Part shown: piece after piece, positions 40,393 through 50,723 of the stretch | Layout of the letters: every line of letters starts with the position of its first letter | Numbering within the stretch: the stretch's first letter is position 1 | DNA from: CAZICM01 sp964537685 | GTDB lineage: Bacteria; Myxococcota_A; Polyangia; Polyangiales; Polyangiaceae | NCBI GenBank assembly: GCA_964537685.1 | Contig: CAZICM010000002.1 | Coordinates: 248,001-312,000, forward strand | DNA length: 64,000 bases | Reading direction: 5' to 3' | The notes under the pieces: model-generated | What the model was told of the DNA's origin: nothing | Seen by the model: only the letters and a program-made list of their open reading frames with translations | Database searches by the model: none | Translations under genes and position numbers: made by a program

Positions 40393-42978
40393 TCAGTCTT
40401 TTGTCTTCGCTTGTCCTCGCTCCGCCAGAATAAGAAAGGCGGGAAGCGCGAGGACAGCCGCAAACAAGCAACAAACTTCGCCCGCGGCCGCAGAATATCC
40501 AAAGCTTTGAATGGCTTTGTTGACCGAGAACGTGAGCGCGAAATAACCGAGCACCGTCGTCAGCGAACACAGAATAATCGCGCCGCCGGTCGTGGAGATC
40601 ACCATCGGCACCTGGCCCCGGCCCGAAAGTTGATAACGCTGCATCATGTTCACCGCGTAGTCCGCCCCGACTCCTACCGAAATCGGAAGGGCGACGAAGT
40701 TGAGAAAGTTCAGCTTGAGACCGACGAGCTCCACCGATGGAATCACGCCGTTCCACGTTATCTTGCAGCCGTAGAGCGCAAGGGCGGCCATCATCCAGAT
40801 GAGGCCCAGAAATAGCGTTGCGATCACCACAAATGCACCGCGTCTCGCGCGAAATGCGGCCAGCACAATCAGCAGCGTGCCGGCGATCGAGACCAAAATA
40901 GCCTTGGGCGCGTCTTCCACGACGGCCTGAATAACGTCGGCGAAAATCACCGCATTGCCGCTGCCGCGAATAATGGAGCCGTCCTTTAGTTTCGTTTCCC
41001 GAAAGCTGTCCGCCCATTCAATGAGGTAACGGCCATCCCACACGCTTCGGCCGATCGTGGGAACAATGTAGACCAGCCTCCCGCGCGTCCCGTCTTTTTC
41101 GATAAACATCCTCACAGCCTGTTCGGGAAGGTTCTCAATCCCAATCGGCGAAATGGGCAAATCGGGCAACTCCCGTTGAATCTCCGCCCAGTCTTTTTCC
41201 GAGATTAGGCCGCGCTTTTTCGCCCTTTCAAGCTTGCTCATCGCGTCCGTGATGAGCTCGATCTTCTTTTCCTGATCCTTGGGTAACAAGTCGTAAATGT
41301 CGGTGACTTTTTCAAAGGGCTTGCGGTCTTTGGGCGCCTGTTGCCAGCGGGCTTCCAAGGCTTCCCGGAGCGGCCTCACCTGCTCCAGCTTATCCACGAC
41401 AATCGCAAGGCCGTCCTGCCCTCGGCCGATGAGCTTGTCCAGGCGGCTCATGAGCTTTCGCGCCGTGGAATGGCCGGTTTTGGCCTCGGTGCGCGTGTTC
41501 CTCATGTCGTATTCCATGGGGTCGCCCTTGAGATAATGAGCGCTCAACCAGGCAGCACACACGGTGCCCAAAACGGTGACACCGATGACCACCCGCGGAA
41601 ATTTGCCTGCCAAAAAAGCCAGTGGCTTGCCATAACCGGCACGCAAGCGAGCCACAATACCGCGTTCGGGCCCGATGCTGATGAGGCGATCCATCACGGC
41701 CAAGACAGCGGGCAAAAAGGCATAGGTCGCAATCCAGCACAGAATCATGCCTGCGCCCCCAATGATGCCAAAGTGCTTAAATCCCCGGAAATCTGTGATG
41801 ATCAGCGAGCCATAGGCGACCATGGCGCTGCCCGCCGCGGCAAGCGTGGCCAGCCAGGTTTCAAGATGCGCCGTGAGCGTGGATGTGAAGAGATCGTGGG
41901 TGCGGCGCGCCTCCATGTAGCGGGCCATGTAGATGATTCCAAAATTGATGCCGTTGCCGACAATGATGCTGACCAAAAAGCCGGTCGATGAATTGAGATG
42001 GCCAATCGCGAAATAAGCGAGTCCAAATGACCAGATCGTCCCGATACCGACCGTCACGGTCATGGCCAAAAGCGTGCGCACGCGAAGGTAAAAAATAAAA
42101 ACAACCCCCAAAATCATCGCCACGCCAAAAGCGCCCACATGGCTGAGATCGTCTTTAATCTGCGAATATTCCTCCATGCCCGTGATGAGATTGCCCGTGA
42201 AATTCACCTGCATCTCAGGGTCGAATTGCTTTGGATTCACTTTGTCGATCAGCGCCGAAACGGTGCCGAGCAGAGCTTTGGATCTTTCAATATCACCAGG
42301 AGAAATCGGGGTTTTCACCAAAATGGCGATGAGCTTTCCCTCCGGTTCTAAATAGTACCCATCGGGATAACGGTCCCTCAGCGACGCGATGGCATCCTTT
42401 CTTTCCGTCAGCTTCGCCCGGATGCTCTCGGCATTCAGCGGCTCATCACCCGATGCAGACGCGGGCTCATCGTCATCCAATCCGAGGTCCAGACCCGCCT
42501 GTTTTTGCACCTCCCGCTCGTACCGGGAAACGATGGCGTCATGTGCCTTTTGCACATCCTCGAGTGATGCATACAGCGCCTTATTCTTTTCAAAAAACAA
42601 ACGGCTCTCGCGGACGCCGTCATCGACCGTGCCGATTTGATCATGCGGAAGCGCGCGGAGCTCGGGCGCGAGCGCATCGACAAAACGCTTGAGCGCCAAG
42701 GGATTCTGACCCTCGGCAATGATCGCCAGCGTAGAGCTGGAAACCAGTCTTGCTTTCACCTGCTCGGCGACGATGACGCTCTCTTTGTTTTCGGGGAGCA
42801 GCTCGCTCAGCGCCGTCTTCAAGCGAAGATTTGACGCTGCGACACCTGCACCGATCACGCTGAGCAATGCAACAAGTAGCACTGCAAATGGCCGCGCGGT
42901 TTGAAGCGTGGAGAGCTTCTCGAAGAAGCGCCGGATCGTGGGATGGTCAGGAGATTCGGAGGAGGGTGAGGACTGCAT
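40393..42978 (-). CDS. RND/MMPL-family transporter
   Basis: An 861-residue membrane protein. A first helix (FAVLLVALLSVIGAGVAA) is followed by a large periplasmic loop (about 50-250), a block of five hydrophobic helices (containing GVAMILGVVFIFYLRVRTLL and GIIYMARYMEARRTHDLF), a second large loop, and a second block (AILVSIAGTLLIVLAAF; ISVGVGADYAVNMMQRYQLSG; GYSAAAGEVCCLFAAVLALP). This duplicated pattern and the GVGADYAVN motif are typical of the MMPL/RND superfamily that exports lipids or hydrophobic compounds. The size is near that of hopanoid transporter HpnN, but no hopanoid genes are seen. It follows the IgGFc-like lipoprotein gene by 57 bases on the same strand. Confidence 0.9.
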   Translation of the reverse strand: MQSSPSSESPDHPTIRRFFEKLSTLQTARPFAVLLVALLSVIGAGVAASNLRLKTALSELLPENKESVIVAEQVKARLVSSSTLAIIAEGQNPLALKRFVDALAPELRALPHDQIGTVDDGVRESRLFFEKNKALYASLEDVQKAHDAIVSRYEREVQKQAGLDLGLDDDEPASASGDEPLNAESIRAKLTERKDAIASLRDRYPDGYYLEPEGKLIAILVKTPISPGDIERSKALLGTVSALIDKVNPKQFDPEMQVNFTGNLITGMEEYSQIKDDLSHVGAFGVAMILGVVFIFYLRVRTLLAMTVTVGIGTIWSFGLAYFAIGHLNSSTGFLVSIIVGNGINFGIIYMARYMEARRTHDLFTSTLTAHLETWLATLAAAGSAMVAYGSLIITDFRGFKHFGIIGGAGMILCWIATYAFLPAVLAVMDRLISIGPERGIVARLRAGYGKPLAFLAGKFPRVVIGVTVLGTVCAAWLSAHYLKGDPMEYDMRNTRTEAKTGHSTARKLMSRLDKLIGRGQDGLAIVVDKLEQVRPLREALEARWQQAPKDRKPFEKVTDIYDLLPKDQEKKIELITDAMSKLERAKKRGLISEKDWAEIQRELPDLPISPIGIENLPEQAVRMFIEKDGTRGRLVYIVPTIGRSVWDGRYLIEWADSFRETKLKDGSIIRGSGNAVIFADVIQAVVEDAPKAILVSIAGTLLIVLAAFRARRGAFVVIATLFLGLIWMMAALALYGCKITWNGVIPSVELVGLKLNFLNFVALPISVGVGADYAVNMMQRYQLSGRGQVPMVISTTGGAIILCSLTTVLGYFALTFSVNKAIQSFGYSAAAGEVCCLFAAVLALPAFLILAERGQAKTKD

Positions 42979-43035
42979 GCGCCGCTGTGAATTAGCACGA
43001 TGCGCGCCGGCAAAGCCCTCGGAAATAGCAGCCGG

Positions 43036-44811
43036 TTATTTAGGAACGGGCGTCACGATGACGTCGTTGATGGGCTGTACACTCGCACCTGCAGGGTACG
43101 CATAACTCACATAGGTTGAGCCCGGTGCCGCATCTGTTCCCCATCCCCACACGGTGAGACCAAAGGGCGCCTCGCTCGTGATCTCATGACGGCCATTGTC
43201 GCAATTGCCCTGCTTCTCAAAGTTAAAACGAACCAAGTCAAATCGAGCAAACTCGTACTCACCCGACATGCCAACTGGCTCGAAGGGACCGATTGGGCCT
43301 GCGCAATCCAACACAACATCCTTGAATTTGCCGTCCGAAGCCTTCTTGCGCACCATCACCAAATTGGTTTCGGGATAGGTTGGATCGGCGAAAAACACGT
43401 ATTGGGAGAGGAACTGAGCCGCTGGGATCACGTTGACAAATTCAGGATCGCCCGCGTTACTAAAATCGCCCCCGCCCGTCATGTAGCCCGACAAATAGAA
43501 GGGATGCTGATCGTCTTGACTGCGGACAATAAACGGGCCCCCTGTTCGGAATTCGGCAACGCTTCCTGAATCGAGCGTGGCCGGGGCATTGGGAGGAGGC
43601 GCCGGCTCATAGGTGAGCACCGTGCCATCCACCGCACCGACAATGCGCCAGGGCGGACTTTCTTCTTTGCCATCGATGCGGTTGCGATAGCGCACGCCCA
43701 CATATTCGCGGCCAAGCGCTTGCACCGGAGGAATCTGCTGATGCGCGCCGTCACAACAGCATGCGTCGATGTTGATACAGCCCGAACTGCCGATCACACC
43801 AATCGCCTTCGTCGCCAAAATCGCGCTGCCCGTCAGTTCGTCTTGCTGCTCAAAGCGAAGGCTTTGACCTTTGTTCAGCTTGTAGGTGGCAGGCACGCCT
43901 TTGCTCGTCCCAGGAACGGCCATTCCATCCACCGTGCCGCCCCCGATATCCGCCGTCGGACTGATCGTTACGTCCGTATTGTCTTCAGATGCGATAATCG
44001 TTAAACGTGGAAAATTGGAGTTGGGTCCAAAAGGCCATGGGGCAACTGCGATATAATTGGTATCCCAAGCTGAGGTGGGTACGAGTAAAGTGGCACTGGT
44101 AATGGCACTAGAACCACCGCCATAGGGATCAATATCATAGGCGACCACTGGGGCCGTGGTGGTGATATGCGCGACCGTATTTGAACTGAAAGGCGTGGTC
44201 ACGCCACCTGGGCAATTTCCTCCCGAGAGGAAAAGGATGGCGACTTCCTTGGGTGGAAGCATGTTATTGGGCAATGGGTTATAGGTGATGGCTTGCCCCG
44301 TTCCGCTTGGAATACGGGCAAACAGGCTTGTATCCTGAAGACCGCCATTCCCTTCAACCGAGATGGAGATGGGGGAATTCCACGTATTGGCAATATACGC
44401 AGCGAAACATCCAAAACCGGTGACGCCCTGCACGTAGTATTCGCATCCAACCGTGCTCTTCGCCAATTTTGCGGCATCACAGGCGGGGACACATGTTAAA
44501 TCGGGTGCACATCCTTGATCATCCGGGCATGTATTGATGACATTGCCAACACAATCAATTATAGAATGCAGATCGGCCGAGCATTTTTGCCCGCAGCCCG
44601 AGCCGCCGCCCACACCCACGGTAATATTCACGCCACCCGCGCCTGAGGTCGAAGATGCGGAACCATTTCCGCCCTGGCCTGCACCGCCTCCTCCATCGCC
44701 GCCCTTGCGGTTCTGATTGTCGGCGGCGGAACAGGCATATAAAGCCAATGCGCCGAACACAGAAACAAAGGTTGCTCTAAACAATACAATTAAATTTCTA
44801 TTTAAATTCAT
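43036..44811 (-). CDS. IgGFc-binding-domain-like lipoprotein
   Basis: A 591-residue exported protein with lipobox LYAC (Cys27) and a Gly/Ser/Asn-rich linker. The region from about 100 on (CEYYVQGVTGFGCFAAYIANTWNSPISISVEG; AIGVIGSSGCINIDACCCDGAHQQIPPVQALGREYVGVRYRNR; PFYLSGYMTGG; FGLTVWGWG) fits the IgGFc-binding N-terminal domain family of beta-rich surface proteins, common in myxobacteria. ATG 44811 has AAGGAG six bases upstream; the in-frame TTG at 44826 is not needed. Binding partner unknown; immunoglobulin binding is not implied in this organism. Confidence 0.88.
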   Translation of the reverse strand: MNLNRNLIVLFRATFVSVFGALALYACSAADNQNRKGGDGGGGAGQGGNGSASSTSGAGGVNITVGVGGGSGCGQKCSADLHSIIDCVGNVINTCPDDQGCAPDLTCVPACDAAKLAKSTVGCEYYVQGVTGFGCFAAYIANTWNSPISISVEGNGGLQDTSLFARIPSGTGQAITYNPLPNNMLPPKEVAILFLSGGNCPGGVTTPFSSNTVAHITTTAPVVAYDIDPYGGGSSAITSATLLVPTSAWDTNYIAVAPWPFGPNSNFPRLTIIASEDNTDVTISPTADIGGGTVDGMAVPGTSKGVPATYKLNKGQSLRFEQQDELTGSAILATKAIGVIGSSGCINIDACCCDGAHQQIPPVQALGREYVGVRYRNRIDGKEESPPWRIVGAVDGTVLTYEPAPPPNAPATLDSGSVAEFRTGGPFIVRSQDDQHPFYLSGYMTGGGDFSNAGDPEFVNVIPAAQFLSQYVFFADPTYPETNLVMVRKKASDGKFKDVVLDCAGPIGPFEPVGMSGEYEFARFDLVRFNFEKQGNCDNGRHEITSEAPFGLTVWGWGTDAAPGSTYVSYAYPAGASVQPINDVIVTPVPK

Positions 44812-44906
44812 AGACAACTCCTTCAAGGATTTCCGGGCCGCCCAAAGAAAGAGCCTACGGTCCTAAAAGAATAGGGCACCACCAATGCGGCGCTTGCCAG
44901 GCACGC

Positions 44907-47900
44907 TTATGGAGTCGTTTTTGGAAGGATATGCGTGCGGGAAGCGGCCGAGCGGCCAAAGATTTCAGGTGAATACATGGCCTGGGCCATCGCGGGCGGG
45001 CGATGAAAGTCTCCAGGGGAAGACGCGCGGGCTAAATATTGAAATCGATAAATGCCTGATGCCGCGTGCTCCATAAAAAATAGGGCTTTATCGTCTCTCA
45101 ATTCCTCTCTGTACCAGGCCCGCGCATAAGGCGAACGTTCCCCGGTGTTTGCCTTTGCTTCGGAAAGAGCCATGGCCAGCCATTCCGAGGTCGTGGCAAA
45201 GGCTGTATTCACAGGCTCCAAACCGGCTGGAAGGGGATCTTCCACCACCAGATGATCGCGGGGCGTGGGCACCACAACCAAGAGATCGGTCAATATCAAA
45301 TCGCCTTGTTCAAATGCCTGCTGATCGGCGCTGGGAGCCGCGGAAACGGCCTCCATTAAATGTTCTACGCGGACGGCGCGCTGCATACGCTGAATAAAAA
45401 AGCCTCGTTCCAAAGGCTCTACCGGCATTTTTGCCGGGGCGTATGCGAGCGTGGCCGAATAAAATACCGGCCCTTTTCCCTCGGTGCGGATATCCAGGCT
45501 TTGAGCCTCGTTAAAGAGGCCAATTGGAGCCTGAAAACGAGCACTGGAAGCTTTGTTTTCAAATTGAACGCGGCCCAATTCTTTTCCCGAGAGCAATGCG
45601 ACGCCCGAATAAGCCGTGTCCGCCCTTTCCTGCCGGCGCGCGTATTCAGACAATGCCAACAGCGCCCAAGCATTCTCTTGCGTTGTTTTCCATCCTGACG
45701 CATTGCGATCTGAAAGGAGTCCCTTCACCAATCGATCACCCAGAGGATGTGCAGGATTGGCCGTGATCAGCGCTCGAAGCACCAAAGCCTGGGTTCGGGC
45801 GGATGAATCCAATAAAGATCCATCCTCCTCTGATAGAGCCTCAATCACCCGTGCATTGGGGCCATCCAAACGAATAAAGGCTTCCAATTCGGCGCTCATG
45901 GCCGAAAGTTCTTTTTCATCGGCGGCCGCATTTCCCGCCTTTTTCGCAGCGCCGAGCAGCATCGCGAGCGACGAAGGAGACAAACCTTTGCGCTGCCGAA
46001 CAATATTGTGAATCCATTTGGGTAACCCGGCCGAATTTACCCTTCCCTGCATTGCGATTTCGGCTTCAGCCAAGGCATCCGCCACAAATACCGCCTCGGC
46101 GTAGGCATAAGGGCTTTCCGATCGATAATTTAGCCAATCTCTTAAAAATTCAACGGCTTTATTAAAAACGGCATCGCGGACAGGCATTTTATGCTGCTTC
46201 GCGAGCGAGAGGCCCAGCAGGGCATAGGCCGTCACAAAAGGTTCGCCGCCCGGAGAATTACGCCAAAAACCAAAGGCACCGTCGGCCCGCTGCGCCGCTT
46301 CGATTTGAGCGAGCCATTGATTCTCGCTCGCTTCTGCCGCGGCGGGCGTATTTACAATGCCCGAAAGCGTCTTCAAGGCCGCAGAGGCGACAACGCGGCT
46401 CGTCAATTGCTCGGTGCAGGCATAGGGATAATTCCAAACCTGCTCGGCGCTGGCTGAAAGGCCGACAAGCGGGCTATTTTCAAGCTCCACCGTTAAGCCG
46501 CCCGCATCGCCTCGCACATCGGATAGAGGTCCAATTTTTTCAGATGCCAATGCAGTCGTTTGACCATAGAGCGCAACCCGTTCGAGGGAGAGCGGCAATT
46601 GAATATCCCGCTCAATCGAGAGAGCATCGGAGGCTTGCTTTTGGCCGATAGCCCGAGCTGACATCCGCAGGCGAGCCTTTCCAATCCGATTGGCTTTCCA
46701 TAGAAAGCGAACTTCTTGGGATTGATCTTTTCCAAGCGATATTCGTTTTTTGCTCTCGCCAATAACATCCAAACCGTCGGATTGAATTTCAAATTCGATT
46801 TCATTGGAACCGGCCAGGCGCGAGCTAATGACCGCTCCGGCGGACACGGCATCACCGGCCCTTAAAAACCTGGGCACCGCGGGCCTGATCATTAAATCTT
46901 GGCCCGTGCGCACCATCGTTTCGGCGCTGCCCATTTTATCGCCTTCCTGAACGGCCACAGCAACAATTCGATAGGATGAAAGCGAATCAGGCAATGAAAA
47001 GGTTATTTTAGCCTTGCCCTGAGCATTGGTTAAAAGCGAGGGATTGTAATAAGCGGTGGGGCGGAAGTCCTTTCGTTCACGGGCTCCCAAAGATCCGCTT
47101 CCCGCGCCCATACGCACCTGACCAAGCTGGCCCAGAGCCTCCTCGGGGCTTAGGAACTGGCCCAGCGCATCCCTCGAGTCAACGGTAGCCACGCCCAGCA
47201 GCCTGGGTTCCGCGAAGACCGCAAGCGGATCGGGCCTTTTTTCATCGGTGAGCGAAATCACGCCCATATCGACCGCATAGACGGTCAATTCGCTGGGCGT
47301 TCCCTTTCCTTTGGAATCGCGCACTTCGATATCGACGCTCACGGGCGCGCCGGGCAGCACTTCGCTTTTATCGGTCTTTAGCGTCAATGCGAGTCTATTT
47401 TCATCGGCCAGAAGAGAAATGGGCAGCACACCAAAGCGATAGGCCGGCGCGGGGCCTTTGTTTTTCTGAACAGGCTGGGTCAAGAGCACAGAAACAAACG
47501 CATTGGGCCACATTTCTTGCGTAATGGGGATATCCACAGTGGGCGAAGGCCCGGAGAGTTGAACGAGACGTTTTTCATAGATGCCCGCCCGCTCGACGGT
47601 GATGAGCGCCTGGGCTTTTTCAAAGGGCGATTGGACCAAAATCTTCGCCGTGTCGCCGATTTTGTAATGCATCCGATCGGCAATTAAGTCTAAATCGGTG
47701 GATTGGCCGCTCTTTGTATGGGATGAAAAAGCGCTTGAAGCGACATATACGGACTGAGAAGCGGCGATGGGCCGGCCTGTTTTACTGGCGGCCACGGCGC
47801 GCAGTATATAAAAGCCGCCATTTTTCGCAGAAAGCGCGCAGGATTCCGCCCGGGGCTGGGTTTTGAGTTCGCACGAAGAAATCAGCGTATCCTTGGCCTG

Positions 47901-50621
47901 ATAACGATAATAATTTCTCACATTTTCTTCGTATGTTCGCTCATACAATTCAATACGCACAGGCACATTGGAAATCGTATTGCCCCTTGGATCGATGGCG
48001 AGCACTTCCGGATGGATATCGCTGCCGGCCTTCACATAACCTTGAGCGCCGCGGCGAAGCGCAACATAGAACTCAGCGGGATGCACAAGTGTGGATGCCC
48101 TTGAGGCGACGGGCTGGCCTCCGTCATCGCCGACCTCCGCACTGCACACCAGGCGCTCCGGCCCAATTTGACCGTCGATATTTGCCATTGCATCAAATTT
48201 ACCATCTCCAAAAGCGTTCAGCGCGACACTTGTGCGGGCGAGCAGCGATTTTTGGCGCGAGCGTTTTTCCTTGGAAAAGGCTTTATCATCGATTGAAAAT
48301 GTGTCGGCGAGACCGGCAGGCCGGAAGGATTCGTCCTGTTCGCGCCACGACACAATATTCACCGATTGTCCGGCCTGGGGCATTCCCGAATAGCTCTCGG
48401 CATGAATTTGAAAGGATGCCTGTTCACCATTGACATAAGAATCCCGGACGGCACGGGCTTGCACCGCGATTTCATTGGGGCGGTATTCGCCAATTTCAAA
48501 AAGAATGGGATCCAATTGCATGGATTCGCCGCCGAGCTCGGCCTCCGCCCGCACATAGCCCAGTGAGGCGCCTTTGGGGATTGGAACATCGAAAGAAAAT
48601 GTCCCGAAGCGCGAAATGGGCACTTGGCGCTTATCGAGCGGTTTGCGGTCTTCGCCCGTCAATTGAATTTGAATATTTTGGCCGCTGGGAATGCGGGACT
48701 GTTTATCGGTGCCTGCGCGGGTCTCGTTTCGGACGATGCCTTTGATATGAGCGGTTTCGCCGGGGCGGTAGAGGCGGCGTTCGCTAAATAAGAGACCGAT
48801 TGGAGGAGGCTCCCCAAGGCTCGCCCAGGCGTCGCGGGCCGATAGCGTTTGATTGACGGGCCAGAACGCCCATTCTTTGCCTAAACGGGCAATAAAAATA
48901 GACGATTCGCCGTAGAGATAGGCATCGGGCTTAAAGCGTTCTTTAGGAATGAGCACAAATCCATTTGAATCTGATATAAATTCAATCGATTTTGAAGATT
49001 TGGCAGGATTCACGATGCTGAGGCGGGCGCCGGAAACGGGTTCTCCCGTGGACAGGCGGGTCAGCCGGGCGAGCGAGCCAAAGTGTGAGAGTTTGGCGCC
49101 GATGGCCAAATCGGTCGATTGAATGAAGACCGAGCGGTGCTGCTCGTAATCTCTGAATTTGTCGGTATAGGAAAGCGCAAAGGCGCCTATTTTGGTGGCT
49201 GGGTCGATTAAATCCTTGGGGGGCACTTTGAATACAAAGGGATGATTGAGTGTTGTTTTTGAATTGACGATTTTTTTGGCGCCTCCTGGCAAAAGGCCAA
49301 TGGAATCAGGGGACAACGAATTCCAATCGGATGGCTGATCGGGATCTTGGGGTTTCAGAAGCTTGAGCAGCCCCTGTTCATCGATCAGAGCGTAGGCGAG
49401 GCTGAATTCGTCTTTGTTTACGCTAACGATCGTAATGTCTTGAAAATCGGAAGGCACAAAGACGGAACCCGTAAAGCCATAGATCATCTGCGGCCGGCGG
49501 GGCCCCATTTGAAGGGTGTTTTGATATTCGCGGGCAAGGACTTCGCCGTGTTTGTCGCGCAAGCCCGCCCGGATTTTAATTTGATAGGATTTGCTATGCT
49601 CCCAATCGGCGGCCAATACGGCAATTCCCTGCCCTTCATTTTCGTAGGCCGTTAAGATTTCAAAAGGAATGGGGGGATCGATGCTGATATTGGCGCGGGC
49701 TTCTTCCTCGCTGATAGGATTGGATAAAAGAATATCCATGCCGGGCGTGCTGGCCTCGCAGCGCTGGCTTTCCTTTTCGCTTTTATCGCATTGAATATCC
49801 AATACCTCTAGAGAGCCATGGGTATGGAAGCGAAAGTCGCTTTTCTGCTGGGCCGTGAGCGGGCCTTCCTTGCCCTGTAGGGTATTTGCAATCGATAGAT
49901 GAATTTCGCTGGCCTTGGGGAGGGCCGTCTTGGGAACGAGGGTCAGCACCGATGGATTTTGGGGATCAGGATATTGAATTTCAAATTCAATCGATTTTAT
50001 TAAATTGTCTTTTGAATTTTCTGATCCGGGCGGGTACGAGCTTGGGCGGGCCGTGAACTGCAGCGCCTGTTTTAGGGAATTGGCCTCAATCGGCTGATTA
50101 AAATGCAAGGTGAATTGGCTGTGAATGCCTAAACCTCGGCTTTCATTGCGGGGTTCGATACGGACAGCCTTGGGGCGGGCGGTTTCAAATTTTAAATCAA
50201 AAGGCTCGGCGAGGGTCTTGCCGTCCAAGGCTTTGGTGCCCGCGGGAATATGAACATGAAAGGATGTGGCTCTGGGCAGATGGGATGTGGGCTGAAATTG
50301 AAGCGCTTGAGTTCCAATCCAATGCCATTGTCCAAGCACCTCTGGATTGAGCGTGGCAAACGAGGGCGGTTCGTGCCCGGCTTGGGTCAAGGCCCGCATG
50401 GGCCGGCTCATTACGATGCTGATTTGGCTTTCGGAGGAGGCATTGCCTTGAGGGGCCGCGAAGCTGACGCGGAGGGCATTTTTATCGGCTTTGGGCTTGG
50501 CCGGCACGGTGGGGTGCAGGGCGGGCTCTTTGGGGAAACACGCGAGGCCCATCGAGCCGGTGAGCAAAAAAGCCGATAGCAATTTATGCCAATGCAATCG
50601 TATTGATATCGTTTTCTTCAT
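44907..50621 (-). CDS. Bacterial alpha-2-macroglobulin family lipoprotein
   Basis: A 1904-residue giant envelope protein. ATG 50621 gives a signal sequence with lipobox GLAC (Cys28); the open frame also extends upstream, but without signal features. Tandem macroglobulin-like beta domains fill the first 1000 residues, followed by the MG/bait region (GMGV-like segments such as LYRPGETAHIKGIVRNET) and the thioester domain with C1402-T-E-Q in YACTEQLTSR, so the reactive thioester is intact. The C-terminal part has the alpha-helical thioester fold and a receptor-binding-type domain. Bacterial A2Ms trap foreign proteases in the periplasm. The usual partner gene pbpC (PBP1C) is absent here. Confidence 0.92.
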   Translation of the reverse strand: MKKTISIRLHWHKLLSAFLLTGSMGLACFPKEPALHPTVPAKPKADKNALRVSFAAPQGNASSESQISIVMSRPMRALTQAGHEPPSFATLNPEVLGQWHWIGTQALQFQPTSHLPRATSFHVHIPAGTKALDGKTLAEPFDLKFETARPKAVRIEPRNESRGLGIHSQFTLHFNQPIEANSLKQALQFTARPSSYPPGSENSKDNLIKSIEFEIQYPDPQNPSVLTLVPKTALPKASEIHLSIANTLQGKEGPLTAQQKSDFRFHTHGSLEVLDIQCDKSEKESQRCEASTPGMDILLSNPISEEEARANISIDPPIPFEILTAYENEGQGIAVLAADWEHSKSYQIKIRAGLRDKHGEVLAREYQNTLQMGPRRPQMIYGFTGSVFVPSDFQDITIVSVNKDEFSLAYALIDEQGLLKLLKPQDPDQPSDWNSLSPDSIGLLPGGAKKIVNSKTTLNHPFVFKVPPKDLIDPATKIGAFALSYTDKFRDYEQHRSVFIQSTDLAIGAKLSHFGSLARLTRLSTGEPVSGARLSIVNPAKSSKSIEFISDSNGFVLIPKERFKPDAYLYGESSIFIARLGKEWAFWPVNQTLSARDAWASLGEPPPIGLLFSERRLYRPGETAHIKGIVRNETRAGTDKQSRIPSGQNIQIQLTGEDRKPLDKRQVPISRFGTFSFDVPIPKGASLGYVRAEAELGGESMQLDPILFEIGEYRPNEIAVQARAVRDSYVNGEQASFQIHAESYSGMPQAGQSVNIVSWREQDESFRPAGLADTFSIDDKAFSKEKRSRQKSLLARTSVALNAFGDGKFDAMANIDGQIGPERLVCSAEVGDDGGQPVASRASTLVHPAEFYVALRRGAQGYVKAGSDIHPEVLAIDPRGNTISNVPVRIELYERTYEENVRNYYRYQAKDTLISSCELKTQPRAESCALSAKNGGFYILRAVAASKTGRPIAASQSVYVASSAFSSHTKSGQSTDLDLIADRMHYKIGDTAKILVQSPFEKAQALITVERAGIYEKRLVQLSGPSPTVDIPITQEMWPNAFVSVLLTQPVQKNKGPAPAYRFGVLPISLLADENRLALTLKTDKSEVLPGAPVSVDIEVRDSKGKGTPSELTVYAVDMGVISLTDEKRPDPLAVFAEPRLLGVATVDSRDALGQFLSPEEALGQLGQVRMGAGSGSLGARERKDFRPTAYYNPSLLTNAQGKAKITFSLPDSLSSYRIVAVAVQEGDKMGSAETMVRTGQDLMIRPAVPRFLRAGDAVSAGAVISSRLAGSNEIEFEIQSDGLDVIGESKKRISLGKDQSQEVRFLWKANRIGKARLRMSARAIGQKQASDALSIERDIQLPLSLERVALYGQTTALASEKIGPLSDVRGDAGGLTVELENSPLVGLSASAEQVWNYPYACTEQLTSRVVASAALKTLSGIVNTPAAAEASENQWLAQIEAAQRADGAFGFWRNSPGGEPFVTAYALLGLSLAKQHKMPVRDAVFNKAVEFLRDWLNYRSESPYAYAEAVFVADALAEAEIAMQGRVNSAGLPKWIHNIVRQRKGLSPSSLAMLLGAAKKAGNAAADEKELSAMSAELEAFIRLDGPNARVIEALSEEDGSLLDSSARTQALVLRALITANPAHPLGDRLVKGLLSDRNASGWKTTQENAWALLALSEYARRQERADTAYSGVALLSGKELGRVQFENKASSARFQAPIGLFNEAQSLDIRTEGKGPVFYSATLAYAPAKMPVEPLERGFFIQRMQRAVRVEHLMEAVSAAPSADQQAFEQGDLILTDLLVVVPTPRDHLVVEDPLPAGLEPVNTAFATTSEWLAMALSEAKANTGERSPYARAWYREELRDDKALFFMEHAASGIYRFQYLARASSPGDFHRPPAMAQAMYSPEIFGRSAASRTHILPKTTP

Positions 50622-50723
50622 AGGGCATGGAAAGGGAAGAGTGGGAATGCGGGAGCGGACAGGGCTGACATATGGGGCGGGCAAAGGTTCCGCGGACCTG
50701 GGCGGCGCTGAAAATACCTGCTT